DNA from: EB88 sp965199135 | GTDB taxonomy: Bacteria; Acidobacteriota; Terriglobia; Terriglobales; Acidobacteriaceae | DNA length: 64,000 nt | NCBI GenBank assembly: GCA_965199135.1 | Contig: OZ240685.1 | Coordinates: 1,054,001 to 1,118,000, forward strand | Reading direction: 5' to 3' | Part shown: positions 20,387 through 28,582 of the stretch, in pieces | How positions within the stretch are numbered: the first letter of the stretch is position 1 | Layout: each line of letters begins with the position of its first letter | The notes under the pieces: generated by a model | Told to the model about the DNA's origin: nothing | The model's input: only the letters and a program-made list of their open reading frames with translations | The model's database searches: none | Made by a program: the position numbers and the translations under genes

Positions 20387-21004
20387 TCACCCCAATCGAT
20401 TCGCGACCCAGGGCCGCAACAGCGTTCGCGTCGTACTATCCACAAGCTGGTCCGAAAAGTACTGCACCTGCATCGTGTCCACCTTGCTCGACTTCACATT
20501 CATGCCTGCAGTGTTCTGCGCATTCTTCACAATCAGCGCACACGCACTTTTCACGGGATCCGGAATCGCCGCCAATCCCGCCGTATAAGTCACGGCCACT
20601 TCGTTGTAAGGCAGGCCCATCATGCTCCAGGGCAGCGTCAACGACCCGTCTGGCGTCCAGTCCACCATTGTCGGGTCGATCGTGACCCAGCTCCCCGGCA
20701 ATCCAAATGCAAAGACCACGCTCTCAAGCGGCATCACCGTCTCCCCCCGTCGCGGTTGCGCATAGCGCGCCTGGACCGTGAGCAGTGGCAGTGTCGCAGG
20801 GGCAAGCGGCACCAGCGGCAGATACGTCAGCTGCAGCGTGTGCGAGGGCGCCGTCAGGCGCACACGTTCCGTGTACTGCATCACGTTCAAACTCTCGCGC
20901 CTGCAATAGGTGTCGATCAGCGCCGACGCAACCGTGATCCAATCGTCTGTCGTATCTGGTGCCAGTCCATAACTCGTGTATTCCGTCGGTAGCAAATAAC
21001 CCAT
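20387..21004 (-). CDS. Head-tail connector protein (gp6-like)
   Basis: 205 residues. ALIDTYCRRESL near residue 33-44 and later DPVKSACALIVKNAQNTAG match helical head-tail adaptor proteins of HK97-type phages (an N-terminal helix bundle and a beta insert, here SHTLQLTYLPL to AVTYTAGLAAIP). The ATG at 21004 (MGYLLPTEYTSYG) is preferred over the one at 21019. It follows the capsid gene across a hairpin. Confidence 0.65.
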   Translation of the reverse strand: MGYLLPTEYTSYGLAPDTTDDWITVASALIDTYCRRESLNVMQYTERVRLTAPSHTLQLTYLPLVPLAPATLPLLTVQARYAQPRRGETVMPLESVVFAFGLPGSWVTIDPTMVDWTPDGSLTLPWSMMGLPYNEVAVTYTAGLAAIPDPVKSACALIVKNAQNTAGMNVKSSKVDTMQVQYFSDQLVDSTTRTLLRPWVANRLG

Positions 21005-21037
21005 CGCCGCTCCTTGCATTCACCCGAGACGCAACAA

Positions 21038-21064
21038 GGGCTGCACTCTTTCAAAGTGCAGCCC
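21038..21064 (-). terminator. Hairpin between capsid and connector genes
   Basis: GGGCTGCACT and AGTGCAGCCC form a perfect 10-bp stem with a seven-base loop. On the minus strand it lies just after the capsid stop and is followed by TTGTTGCG, a weak U tract. It could lower downstream transcription after the highly expressed capsid gene. Confidence 0.6.
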
Positions 21065-21080
21065 CAACTCTGCTTCCGTT

Positions 21081-22049
21081 CTAGCGGTCGACCAAGACTT
21101 GGTAGTGAGCGTAGTTGGCACCCTTCACCACCACGGCCCCGAACTTCGCCACCACGTACTGCGAAGCCAGCGACCCTGGCACACCAAGCTGGAAGATGCG
21201 CGCCCCCGCATCGCCCAGCCAGTGATACTCGATCAGGTCTTCTGTCACGATGTACGCCGGCAGCACCGCCGACCCCGACCCCGGCGTGCCCGTGTAGCTC
21301 AACGTCCAGTCCGGAATCAGTGGAAGATCACCAGCCTGCGTCGAAAGCGTCTTCACCGTTACGCCTGCGACGATCTCCTTCTGGCTCAGCACCACGTTGA
21401 ACTCGGACTTCAACTCCCGATCCAGGAGGTCCAGCAGCACCGGGTTTGCATAGATCGCCGTCGGCCGCACCTCGAAGCTCGAATTCGCCACCATCTGCGC
21501 CACCGTCGACTTCAATCCATCCGTGATCGACGCTGTCGTCGCGATTGTTGTGCTGTTGCCGCCACTCGCAATCTGCGCCGCCGCGCCCATGTACTGCGTG
21601 GTGGTCGGCGTTGTCAGCGATGTATCTGAACCATTCCATAACGCCACGTCATGCGTGCGCAGCACGCCGTCCACTGTATCCAGTAGATCCTTTGCCTGCA
21701 GATACGCAAACTGCTTCTGCTGCACACCCAGTTCCATGTCAAACAGGTTGTACGACAGCTGCGCCACGATTGCTTTCAGCGGCACCGAACGCTCCACCCG
21801 GGTCGGCGTCACCACCGGCGCGCTGATGTTTCGCGGGTCCACAAAACCGGCTGCCCCGGGCGAGGGAATCGCCGTCTCTTCGAAGTACCGTGATGGATGC
21901 CCGGTCGCCGGCACCTGCCGGATGCGCTGCCCAAATGCCCCGCGACGCCGCACAATGTCCGTGATCTCGGTCTGGTAAACGGGGACTTCAATTGCCCCAG
22001 GTCCGATGTAATCTGCAGCCGAGTGAATTTCCAGGAAGTTCGCCTTCAT
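21081..22049 (-). CDS. Major capsid protein, HK97 fold candidate
   Basis: 322 residues. The N-terminus is short and free of a long delta domain (a separate scaffold gene lies upstream). The middle, DLLDTVDGVLRTHDVALWNGSDTSL, and the E-loop/P-domain style text RPTAIYANPVLLDLLDREL, with VKTLSTQAGDLPLIPDWTL and DLIEYHWLGDAGARIFQLG, match HK97-type major capsid proteins. Its place, right after scaffold and protease and before the connector, is canonical. Codon use is that of the host, so it is not a recent low-GC import. Confidence 0.75.
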   Translation of the reverse strand: MKANFLEIHSAADYIGPGAIEVPVYQTEITDIVRRRGAFGQRIRQVPATGHPSRYFEETAIPSPGAAGFVDPRNISAPVVTPTRVERSVPLKAIVAQLSYNLFDMELGVQQKQFAYLQAKDLLDTVDGVLRTHDVALWNGSDTSLTTPTTTQYMGAAAQIASGGNSTTIATTASITDGLKSTVAQMVANSSFEVRPTAIYANPVLLDLLDRELKSEFNVVLSQKEIVAGVTVKTLSTQAGDLPLIPDWTLSYTGTPGSGSAVLPAYIVTEDLIEYHWLGDAGARIFQLGVPGSLASQYVVAKFGAVVVKGANYAHYQVLVDR

Positions 22050-22113
22050 ACTCTCTCCATCCTCCGCAGAGGCGTTGTCGTCTTTTAACGTCTGGGCAGC
22101 CGCAGCTGCCGCC

Positions 22114-22614
22114 TTATCGCGTTGTAAGCGTCAGCGATCCGGTGCGCACCATCTGCGCCTTTACCGCGATCCGCTGCTCCACGCTCAACCCCGCCAGCGC
22201 TGCATCCAGCGACTGCACATCCACCACATCCCCGGCCTCGATACCGCCCTTGGCCAGCAACTGGATCGTCGCGGCCGGCAGCGTCTTGCGCGCCACATGG
22301 TTGTCCGCGCGTCCACTTGCCGCAAGCCGTCCACTTGCCGCCTGCGCTGCCTGCAACGATGTGATCGTCTCCTCGGCCTCGGCAAGCCGCTCCATCAGCT
22401 CTCGCTCCCGACGGCTCGCTCCCGCCATCAACTCATGCACCCGCTGATCCTCAAGCGCCTCCACCGCAGCCGTGATCTTCTCCACCTCGCCGCTGCGCTC
22501 CCCACCGCCCTGCGCCATGCCGCCAGCCAGACACTCCAGTGCACTCGCCGCCGCCACGAGACGGCCCAGGCTGCTCTCGATCGCATTCACCAGCTCATTC
22601 ATCTCTCGCTCCAT
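22114..22614 (-). CDS. Putative scaffold / delta-domain-like assembly protein
   Basis: 166 residues beginning MEREMNELVNAIESS. The central part (GEVEKITAAVEALEDQRVH to RELMERLAEAEETITSLQAAQ) is a strong coiled coil, and the C-terminus (VDVQSLDAALAGLSVEQRIAVKAQMVR) is short and basic. Coiled-coil proteins between prohead protease and capsid gene usually act as scaffold. It overlaps the protease gene end by 16 bp. The frame is open far upstream in another context, but 22614 is the first sensible start. Confidence 0.65.
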   Translation of the reverse strand: MEREMNELVNAIESSLGRLVAAASALECLAGGMAQGGGERSGEVEKITAAVEALEDQRVHELMAGASRRERELMERLAEAEETITSLQAAQAASGRLAASGRADNHVARKTLPAATIQLLAKGGIEAGDVVDVQSLDAALAGLSVEQRIAVKAQMVRTGSLTLTTR

Positions 22615-23192
22615 CGGTATCCTCTCCCTGCACTTATCCACTCGTGTTGTCCCGCGGGGAAGCCCGCCATCAGCCCCCCCGCCCGCGCGCGGCCGCGTCG
22701 CAACAGAAACGACGTGCCCCCATACGCAGCCTTGCTCCGCAACAGCACTGCTGCCCCGGTAAACACGGCTCGCGTCACTGTCCAGACATCCGCCAGCATG
22801 TCCTCCACCTGCGCATCCGCCAGCTCGTAGCTCATGCCCATACTTCCCGGCGCACTCCCCTCGACCTGTCGAACCACCTCGGGGAAGTCCCGGCCATACA
22901 GATAGCCGGCTACTCGCAGCTCTTGGCCGATCACGTCCGCGTCCGTGATCAGCCCGCACTTGCGTCGTACGTCGTGTCCGTCGTACGCGGGTGTAAATCC
23001 AACCGCCATCCCTAGCAGCGATGGCAGCGCCTCACGTGCGGCCCGGCTCGTCAGCACCACCCGGTGCCCCCGCGCACCCGAAGGCGGTCGCGTGCTCGCT
23101 TCATCCACAGTGGTCAGCACACCCTCAAACGCGATCCTGTTCGGATGACCCATCACCTCGGGCATCCCTATCGCCATTGCTTCCAATCGCAT
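22599..23192 (-). CDS. Prohead protease, HK97/U35-S78-like
   Basis: 197 residues. It shows GVLTTVDEASTRPPSGARGHRVVLT, then AVGFTPAYDGHD near residue 63 (a candidate catalytic His region) and a C-terminal GSMGMSYELADAQVED with the Ser/Met-x-Met-Ser-x-E motif that matches the catalytic serine of prohead proteases. The protease processes capsid and scaffold during head maturation. It is preceded by the portal gene and overlaps the scaffold gene. Confidence 0.7.
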   Translation of the reverse strand: MRLEAMAIGMPEVMGHPNRIAFEGVLTTVDEASTRPPSGARGHRVVLTSRAAREALPSLLGMAVGFTPAYDGHDVRRKCGLITDADVIGQELRVAGYLYGRDFPEVVRQVEGSAPGSMGMSYELADAQVEDMLADVWTVTRAVFTGAAVLLRSKAAYGGTSFLLRRGRARAGGLMAGFPAGQHEWISAGRGYRWSER

Positions 23193-23211
23193 GCCGCCCC
23201 CTTTTTGCTGC

Positions 23212-24480
23212 TTACGTACCCACTTGCTGCGGTCCCTGCGTGCCCTCCTCTGCCGTCGTTTCTTCGATCGCCTGCTGCGGGAGTGGCGCCAGTCCCCGCA
23301 TCGCCCGAACCTCGTTTACCGTCAGCACGCCCGCCTGCAGCAACGAGGTCTGCATCTCGACCAGCTCCAGCTCATCCGGTGCCTCGAGCTCGTTGAACAC
23401 AAATTCGAACTCCCGCCAGCCCAGCCGCTTTGCAAACAGGTCCCGCGTCATGTGCTCGCACACCAGCCGCGCCAACGGCACCACCGCCCCGCGGAACAGC
23501 TCATCGCTCTGCGCTCCTGCGGTCGATCGGTTCACATCCTGTTCGAGGCCCAGCACCATCGGCGGCAGCCCAAACGCATTCGCCACCATCCGGATCAGAA
23601 ACCCCTGCCAGCTCAGCCGCAGGTCCGCATCCGTTCCCGCCGCAAACCGCAACACCTGCGGCTGCTGCTCCGTGCTCAGGATCGGCACCCGGCCCGTTCC
23701 CTCGATCTCGTCCTGCCACCAGCGCACCAGCCGGTCATGCTGCTCCGGTGTCGTGCCGTTCATCCACAGCGCATACTGCATCACCGCATTGCTCGCCAGC
23801 TTGCCCGCGAATCGGTGCGCCGCCAGGAAGCTGTTGATCGTCTCGAAGGCCACTTCGAGCGGCCCCAGTCCGAACGGCGTATGCGTCCGCGGGTTCATCC
23901 GGAGGTACATCAGCTCGTCATCCGCAAGCAGCACCTCCTTGCGTGGCCCTGTCCTCTGTGCAAACCGCGGCGACTCCGGCTGTCCATCCCACTTGGGGTT
24001 GATCTCGATCGTTGCGCCGTCCACCGGCCACAGCTGAAACGGCCTGGCCGGGTCCCCGGTCAACTCCATCTCGATTGCTCCAAAGCCACCTACCAGCGCG
24101 TCCTCAAGCACCTGCTCCAGCAGCGATCGGAACGAATCGCTCGCATTCGGCTCCTCCAGCGCGAATCGCAGGGCCTGCAGTTTCCCGGCTGCATCCACCA
24201 CCGAACCCGGAGCCACCGTGCGCTTCAGCCGTACCTGCCAGTCCAGGCAGCTGATCCTGTCCTTGATCACGTTGATCGCGCGCCGCGCCACCGGGGTCTC
24301 CGCAAATCTCCTGAGGTTGGCCGGCGACACCTTGGGGAGCGCCCGCTGCGCGCCGCCATAGGGCTGCAACAACGCTGGCAGCGCTGCAGACTTCCGCTGG
24401 GCCGCCACGGCTTCCCCGTCTCGGGTTCCGATCGCCTGTTCTCCCCGCCATGCCTTTCGCACTCGATCCCCTATACCCAC
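23212..24480 (-). CDS. Phage portal protein
   Basis: 422 residues, family length. Near residues 60-80 it has ARRAINVIKDRISCLDWQV, then EPNASDSFRSLLEQVLEDALVGGFGAIEM, WPVDGATIEINP, LGPLEVAFETINSFLAAHRFA and DRLVRWWQDEIEGTGRVPIL, all characteristic of HK97-type portals that form the DNA entry ring. The start is GTG at 24480 with a purine-rich run before it. An intrinsic terminator for the preceding operon lies just upstream, so the portal gene probably begins its own transcript. Confidence 0.85.
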   Translation of the reverse strand: MGIGDRVRKAWRGEQAIGTRDGEAVAAQRKSAALPALLQPYGGAQRALPKVSPANLRRFAETPVARRAINVIKDRISCLDWQVRLKRTVAPGSVVDAAGKLQALRFALEEPNASDSFRSLLEQVLEDALVGGFGAIEMELTGDPARPFQLWPVDGATIEINPKWDGQPESPRFAQRTGPRKEVLLADDELMYLRMNPRTHTPFGLGPLEVAFETINSFLAAHRFAGKLASNAVMQYALWMNGTTPEQHDRLVRWWQDEIEGTGRVPILSTEQQPQVLRFAAGTDADLRLSWQGFLIRMVANAFGLPPMVLGLEQDVNRSTAGAQSDELFRGAVVPLARLVCEHMTRDLFAKRLGWREFEFVFNELEAPDELELVEMQTSLLQAGVLTVNEVRAMRGLAPLPQQAIEETTAEEGTQGPQQVGT

Positions 24481-24528
24481 GCCGCCCCCCTGTGTTTGCC
24501 CGCCGCCACCAGCCAGGCTGCCTGTCCC

Positions 24529-24566
24529 AAAAACAAAAGCGGCGTGGCTTTCGCCACACCGCTTTC
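24529..24566 (-). terminator. Intrinsic terminator after the HipA-like/DUF3037 pair
   Basis: On the minus strand, AAAGCGGtGTGGC-GAAA-GCCACgCCGCTTT is followed by TGTTTTTGG, a good hairpin plus U tract. It lies between the DUF3037 stop (24641) and the portal start (24480), so the cargo pair is a transcription unit of its own inside the head module. Confidence 0.8.
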
Positions 24567-24640
24567 ACCCATCCCGCTCCCTGACCGCCACTGCGTGTTC
24601 CCGAACCACGCCGGCCAGTTCCTTCCAGAGCCTCTCCCGC

Positions 24641-25483
24641 CTACACGCCCAGCAACTCTCGTCGCGCAGTCTCGGCCATCCGGGGCAGATCCGAGGTCGT
24701 CATCACCCGGATCCGCTCCCGCTCCATCGTCTCCACCGCAAATCGGTACCGCTCCGCGCCTTCGTCCTCGCCGCTGATCTCGCGGAGCGGCTCCACCACC
24801 GCTGTCATCTCGAGCGTAGCGCCCTCCACCCGGGCGACACCTTCCCGAAGTTCCGGCATGGAAAACGCCAGAACCTTGGCCAGCTCCGTCTCCCCATCCA
24901 GGGACACCGCGTGAAACATCCGGATCACCCCGTTCGGCCGGTATCCGCAATCGATCCGTAACGGATCCCCCGGCCGCGTAAACTGCGACGCCGCTATCCG
25001 CTTCCGCATCAGCCCCCACACCCCTGCCTTCTCAAACCCGGTCCGCACCGCCGCCTGGATCCGCACCCGTCCGCTCATCTTCCGGCGGCTCTCGCGCTTC
25101 CGTGCGTCCACATACACCCCCATCAGCAGCTCGATCTCCGCGATCATCGACTCCGCCAGGCACCCTTTGACCTCGCTCACCTGCAGGAGGTTCGAAAACG
25201 AATCCTCGATCACCTCGATCACTGGCTTCGTCTCCCCGGCGGCGCCATGGAGCAGCCTCGCCCGCAGCTCCTCCTCAAGCGCCTCCAGCATCTCCGTATC
25301 TGCCTCGGGGTCCACGCACCGCACCCGGGCCCAGTCGCGCGTCATCCGCAGCATCGGGGCTTCCGCGACGCCCGTTCCCGCCGCATCCCGAAGCACTACC
25401 CCGATGTTCACGAACTCATTCCTCACCGCATCCGGCACATACCGGATCAGGAAGAACTCGCACTCGCGCCGACCGTTCACCAT
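24641..25483 (-). CDS. DUF3037-domain protein, partner of the HipA-like kinase
   Basis: 280 residues. The N-terminus CEFFLIRYVPDAVRNEFVNI with GVVLRDAAG is the DUF3037 signature. A helical region (TEMLEALEEELRARLL...) and an extra ~150 residues with beta pattern and charged helices follow. Function is unknown. It directly follows the HipA-like gene (gap ~24 bp) with a GGGAG ribosome site. HipA-like plus DUF3037 pairs recur in many bacterial genomes, which suggests a functional pair; this is from memory and was not searched. It is not a structural phage gene. Confidence 0.75.
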   Translation of the reverse strand: MVNGRRECEFFLIRYVPDAVRNEFVNIGVVLRDAAGTGVAEAPMLRMTRDWARVRCVDPEADTEMLEALEEELRARLLHGAAGETKPVIEVIEDSFSNLLQVSEVKGCLAESMIAEIELLMGVYVDARKRESRRKMSGRVRIQAAVRTGFEKAGVWGLMRKRIAASQFTRPGDPLRIDCGYRPNGVIRMFHAVSLDGETELAKVLAFSMPELREGVARVEGATLEMTAVVEPLREISGEDEGAERYRFAVETMERERIRVMTTSDLPRMAETARRELLGV

Positions 25484-25507
25484 CGCCTGCTCACTCCCGC
25501 CCCACCC

Positions 25508-26365
25508 TCATCTCATCGTCCCCTTTTCCCTGACCACCATCCTTCTCCTCACCTCTGCCTCCCCCCGCAGCCATTTTGGGAACGGCTGCCGCGACGACAC
25601 CCGGAATGACTCGATCAACTCCGGCACCCGCTCCCGCCTTGCCAGAAGCCGCTCGATCAGCTCTTCCATCTCGTCCAGGTTGCCACCGTACCACTCCGGA
25701 GGCACCGACTCCGCGATCTCCCAGATCCGCCCCACCGGCAGCTCTTCGAGCCGCGTCAGCCAGGGCTCGAAGCTCCTCCACCCCGCCACCTCGGCATACA
25801 CCAGGTTGCGTCCGTACACCCCGCGCAGCGGCGCGTCGTAGAGGTTCCAGTTCCCCGCATGAAAGCAATATCCCTGGTCGATGAAGGTGGCCTCGTACCG
25901 CCGCTGCCGCGGGCGCTTATGGAACACCGCCTGGCGTCCATTCGCATTGCATGTCCACTTGTCCAGCACCAGTGCCCCGGCAAATTCCTCGAGGTTCTTC
26001 ACCTCGCCCAGCTGCTGCTCTGGCAGGTAGTCCACCGTCTGCCCTGGCATCAATCCGCCCACCAGCCTGGAGCCAAACTGCAGCCCGGCCCGGCATGTTG
26101 CCACCACCTCGTCCGGCAGCTCCAGTACCAGCTCCCGGGTCCGGCTCACCAGCCACTCCGAGACGTCGATAATCTCGCAGTGCGGCATCGTCAGGCCCAG
26201 CAACGCACCCAGCTTTGTCGCGAGGTACTCGTTCGCGAGCACCCGAAGGTGCTGCGGGTTGTTCTGGAACTTCACCACGTATGCGAGCCCATCCGACGCC
26301 AGCATCAGGTGGCTCTGCGCCCCGCCCCGCATCTTGCGAATCTGCTGCAGTGCCGTGAGTGCCAC
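25508..26365 (-). CDS. HipA-family kinase-like protein
   Basis: 285 residues from the GTG at 26365 (VALTALQQIRKMRGGAQSHL), preceded by GAGGA eight bases upstream. An ATG at 26413 also opens the frame, but it starts in non-conserved sequence. The kinase core is seen: a glycine-rich MRGGAQSHLMLASDG for nucleotide, VKFQNNPQ with the ATP-binding Lys, catalytic DKWTCNANGRQ (D-x5-N type) and the metal-binding IDQGYCF. All HipA active-site elements are present. HipA kinases phosphorylate proteins such as glutamyl-tRNA synthetase in toxin-antitoxin systems; here the partner is DUF3037, not a HipB. The operon sits between terminase and portal. Confidence 0.82.
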   Translation of the reverse strand: MALTALQQIRKMRGGAQSHLMLASDGLAYVVKFQNNPQHLRVLANEYLATKLGALLGLTMPHCEIIDVSEWLVSRTRELVLELPDEVVATCRAGLQFGSRLVGGLMPGQTVDYLPEQQLGEVKNLEEFAGALVLDKWTCNANGRQAVFHKRPRQRRYEATFIDQGYCFHAGNWNLYDAPLRGVYGRNLVYAEVAGWRSFEPWLTRLEELPVGRIWEIAESVPPEWYGGNLDEMEELIERLLARRERVPELIESFRVSSRQPFPKWLRGEAEVRRRMVVREKGTMR

Positions 26366-26441
26366 TAAATTCCTCGTCTGCTCTGCAAGCCGCCGGGCGC
26401 TCCCACTCTCCACCCCCGCGCATCACATTGCCACTAAATTC
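26360..26441 (-). repeat. Duplicated 13-bp leader at the HipA-like start
   Basis: The 13-mer GAATTTAGTGGCA occurs twice on the minus strand, at 26429-26441 and 26360-26372, exactly 69 bp apart. The second copy holds the GTG start codon; the first ends at GTGGCAATGTGATG. The spacing is a whole number of codons. It may be a small duplication of the translation-start region or an operator repeat. Confidence 0.7.
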
Positions 26442-26622
26442 AGCCTACCAAGATACCCCGAAATCGTGTGCCAACATCCCGCGCACTTTCCACCCATCCC
26501 ACACACGCAACATCGCCGATCCCAACGCCAAGCCATATCCCATCGAAAACAGGGTGCTCCACCTCTGCCGCTTGCGATCTCTACGACGGGAGCCTTCCCG
26601 CTTCACGCAAACCGAAGAGCGG

Positions 26623-28134
26623 CTACCCTCCACTCCGCAGCAGCAACTCCGGCCGAACCGCCATCGCCATCGCCATCGCCATCACGCAGTCATCATGCGC
26701 CCCACTCTGCGCCCCCGTCTTGCCATTCGGCAGCCGCACAAAACTCCGGCACTCCCGCAATAATCTCCGGCTCTGGAACAGCTCCCCATGCTCCACCAGC
26801 ATCGCCCCGAGCGCCGCGATCATCGCCGGACGGCTCCCCGCCGATGTCAGCCACCCGTCCTGCGCTCCACCTCGTCCCGCTCCACCCTGCCCATACACCC
26901 GGGCCGGGCTCACCATGGTCCCGAGATGCGCCAGCACCCCGGACCCGTGATTGTTCCGCTCCACCACCACCCACGCCCCGTTGTACTCGCGGTGCAGCCT
27001 CGCCACCGCCTGCGCCAGCTCCAGCACCGGCCGGTGCGCGCGCAGCTCCGCACACTGCAGCCCGGTGCGCAGCTCCACCACCTGCACCGCGGCATAGTCC
27101 CCCGCGCACCCGCCACCCGCTGGATCCACCGCCACGAGATACTCGCGGCCCGGTACCGGGGGCAGCCACACCAGCAGCGCGCCATTCTCGCGCTGCGCGA
27201 GCGGCTCACCCAGATCCCCTAGCCGGCGATCAATCGCCTCCACATCAAACACGCACTCGCCACTTGCCCGAAAGCAGCTTTCCGCATCCTCCGCAAACTC
27301 CTGACGCGCCAACTCCCGAAAGCCCGCCTGCAGCTGCCGCCGGTATCCAATCTGACCAGGCGTCAGGTTCTCCCGCAGCAGGAGCGCCCGCTCCTCATCG
27401 GTCATCGTCGCCGCCGCCACCGGTGCCGCCACATACGCCGGCTCCCACCACCAGGGAAAGAAGTGACGCACCGTACCCGTCTCCTCTGCCCGTTGCCACT
27501 CCTCAAAGAAGCAGCCCTCCGCCCCCTGTGGTGTCGACTCCAGGTGCAGCTCCCCACCCGGCACCAGCGCCGCCTGCAACCCCTGCAACACCCCGCGCGC
27601 ATCTCCCGGCCAACGCGCCACCTCGGAGCAGTGCAGGTTCGTAATCGTCAGCCCACGCCCTGCATTCGGATCCCCGGCGCTCTCCACCCGGAACGCCGAG
27701 TCCAGGTGCCGGAACCGGATCTCCCGCGCATTCACCCGCGCCGTTTCCAGTGCGCCCTCCCGCAGAAACTCCGGCAACAGCGCCAGGAATCGGTGCGCCA
27801 TCGCGAAAATCGACTCCGCCGCTTCCTGCGTATGCGCCACCTGCACACTCAAGGTTCCCGGCACCGTGATCGTCTTCAGGAACAGCCGCGCTGCCAGCCA
27901 CGTGCTGAGGCCCATCTGCCTCGCCTTCAGCACCACATTCCGCTCGCCCCGCCGTCGCTCAAACGCCTCCTGGGCACGGTTCGGTCGTAAGGGCACCACC
28001 CGTCCATCCCGCCCCCGCACTCGCAGGAGCGACTCCGCCAAGAAACACAGCACCGTCTGCCCCGCAAGCCCCTCAGGCCGCGTGTCCAGGAGCCTCCCAC
28101 ACCGGATCAACTCCTCGAGATCCTCCTGCACCAT
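26623..28134 (-). CDS. terL: Phage terminase large subunit
   Basis: 503 residues from the ATG at 28134, preceded by GGGAGG at good spacing. The frame is open to 28245, but that part encodes an intergenic repeat (see 28210-28245). The packaging ATPase shows NVVLKARQMGLSTW (Walker A-like) near residue 65 and a nuclease domain with LVAVDPAGGG and GAHDDCVMAMAMA, whose acidic residues coordinate metal. The C-terminal tail holds a tandem GCCATC repeat that encodes the MAMAMAMA run. It drives DNA into the prohead with the portal. No small terminase subunit is certain in the window. Confidence 0.88.
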   Translation of the reverse strand: MVQEDLEELIRCGRLLDTRPEGLAGQTVLCFLAESLLRVRGRDGRVVPLRPNRAQEAFERRRGERNVVLKARQMGLSTWLAARLFLKTITVPGTLSVQVAHTQEAAESIFAMAHRFLALLPEFLREGALETARVNAREIRFRHLDSAFRVESAGDPNAGRGLTITNLHCSEVARWPGDARGVLQGLQAALVPGGELHLESTPQGAEGCFFEEWQRAEETGTVRHFFPWWWEPAYVAAPVAAATMTDEERALLLRENLTPGQIGYRRQLQAGFRELARQEFAEDAESCFRASGECVFDVEAIDRRLGDLGEPLAQRENGALLVWLPPVPGREYLVAVDPAGGGCAGDYAAVQVVELRTGLQCAELRAHRPVLELAQAVARLHREYNGAWVVVERNNHGSGVLAHLGTMVSPARVYGQGGAGRGGAQDGWLTSAGSRPAMIAALGAMLVEHGELFQSRRLLRECRSFVRLPNGKTGAQSGAHDDCVMAMAMAMAVRPELLLRSGG

Positions 28135-28209
28135 GCCGCCTCCCAAAGAACCCATCACACACCGCCTCAGATAGCGGCGAAAACCCAGCCCCAGGAAGAG
28201 CCTTTCATC

Positions 28210-28245
28210 CTGGGCGGAGTGAAGGATCTGCGGTCCTCCACTCAT
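28210..28245. repeat. Copy of a GAAGGATCT-type intergenic repeat
   Basis: The text CATCCTGGGCGGAGTGAAGG then ATCTGCGG matches a repeat found again at 35996-36034 (GTCCTGAGCGAAGCGAAGG then ATCTACGG) and, degenerately, at 62253-62300. It lies before terL and would have been translated if the upstream start were used. Confidence 0.6.
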
Positions 28246-28283
28246 TTCACGGCGACCCGTGGCAACGTGTCATGTCTCGCTCG

Positions 28284-28316
28284 GCAGGTGACCACCACTA
28301 AGTGGCGGTCACCTGC
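28284..28316. repeat. Near-perfect 33-bp palindrome before terL
   Basis: GCAGGTGACC-A-CCACT faces AGTGG-C-GGTCACCTGC with one mismatch and almost no loop. It spans the end of the 88-residue gene and the start of the terL leader. A U tract is missing, so a protein-binding palindrome or attenuator is as likely as a terminator. Confidence 0.6.
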
Positions 28317-28564
28317 GCCGCCACTTTGTTGTTCGCATCAAGCGCTAGGTACACGTGCTTATCCGGACCCGCCACCACGTGCATCAGCCGCGGCTGCACC
28401 ATCGCCGCCGTGGCCGCCGTTCTCGCCGCCGCCAGCCACGCCGTGAGCTGCGCCACCGTGCTCAACTGCGCCTCATCACACACCTGGCACGCACCCATCC
28501 CTGGCAACACCACGATCTCGCCTCGCGACAACGACTCCCCCACCTGCAACACCCGAACAATCAT
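28298..28564 (-). CDS. Small protein after the fibre gene
   Basis: 88 residues, unrecognised. Starts MIVRVLQVGESLSRGEIVVLPG, contains a C-x-x-C (CQVC) near residue 27, then an Ala-rich helix (AWLAAARTAATAAM) and VYLALDANNKVAAQV. It lies 18 bp after the fibre gene stop on the same strand, so it may be a chaperone-like or accessory protein of the fibre. The end overlaps the 33-bp palindrome. Confidence 0.55.
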   Translation of the reverse strand: MIVRVLQVGESLSRGEIVVLPGMGACQVCDEAQLSTVAQLTAWLAAARTAATAAMVQPRLMHVVAGPDKHVYLALDANNKVAAQVTAT

Positions 28565-28582
28565 CTGCTCCCCCGCTCTCGC

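Noticed and set aside
22114..22959. A 281-residue ORF ending at 22114
   Set aside because: Its upper half is antisense-like text over the protease gene in another frame; only the part from 22614 has the coiled-coil character.
24641..26365. Classical HipBA toxin-antitoxin
   Set aside because: The partner is DUF3037 rather than an XRE-type HipB, so the standard name does not apply.
26259..27644. 461-residue plus-strand ORF opposite terL
   Set aside because: Composition is Pro/Ser/Arg repeats typical of a shadow frame and the opposite strand codes for a clear terminase.
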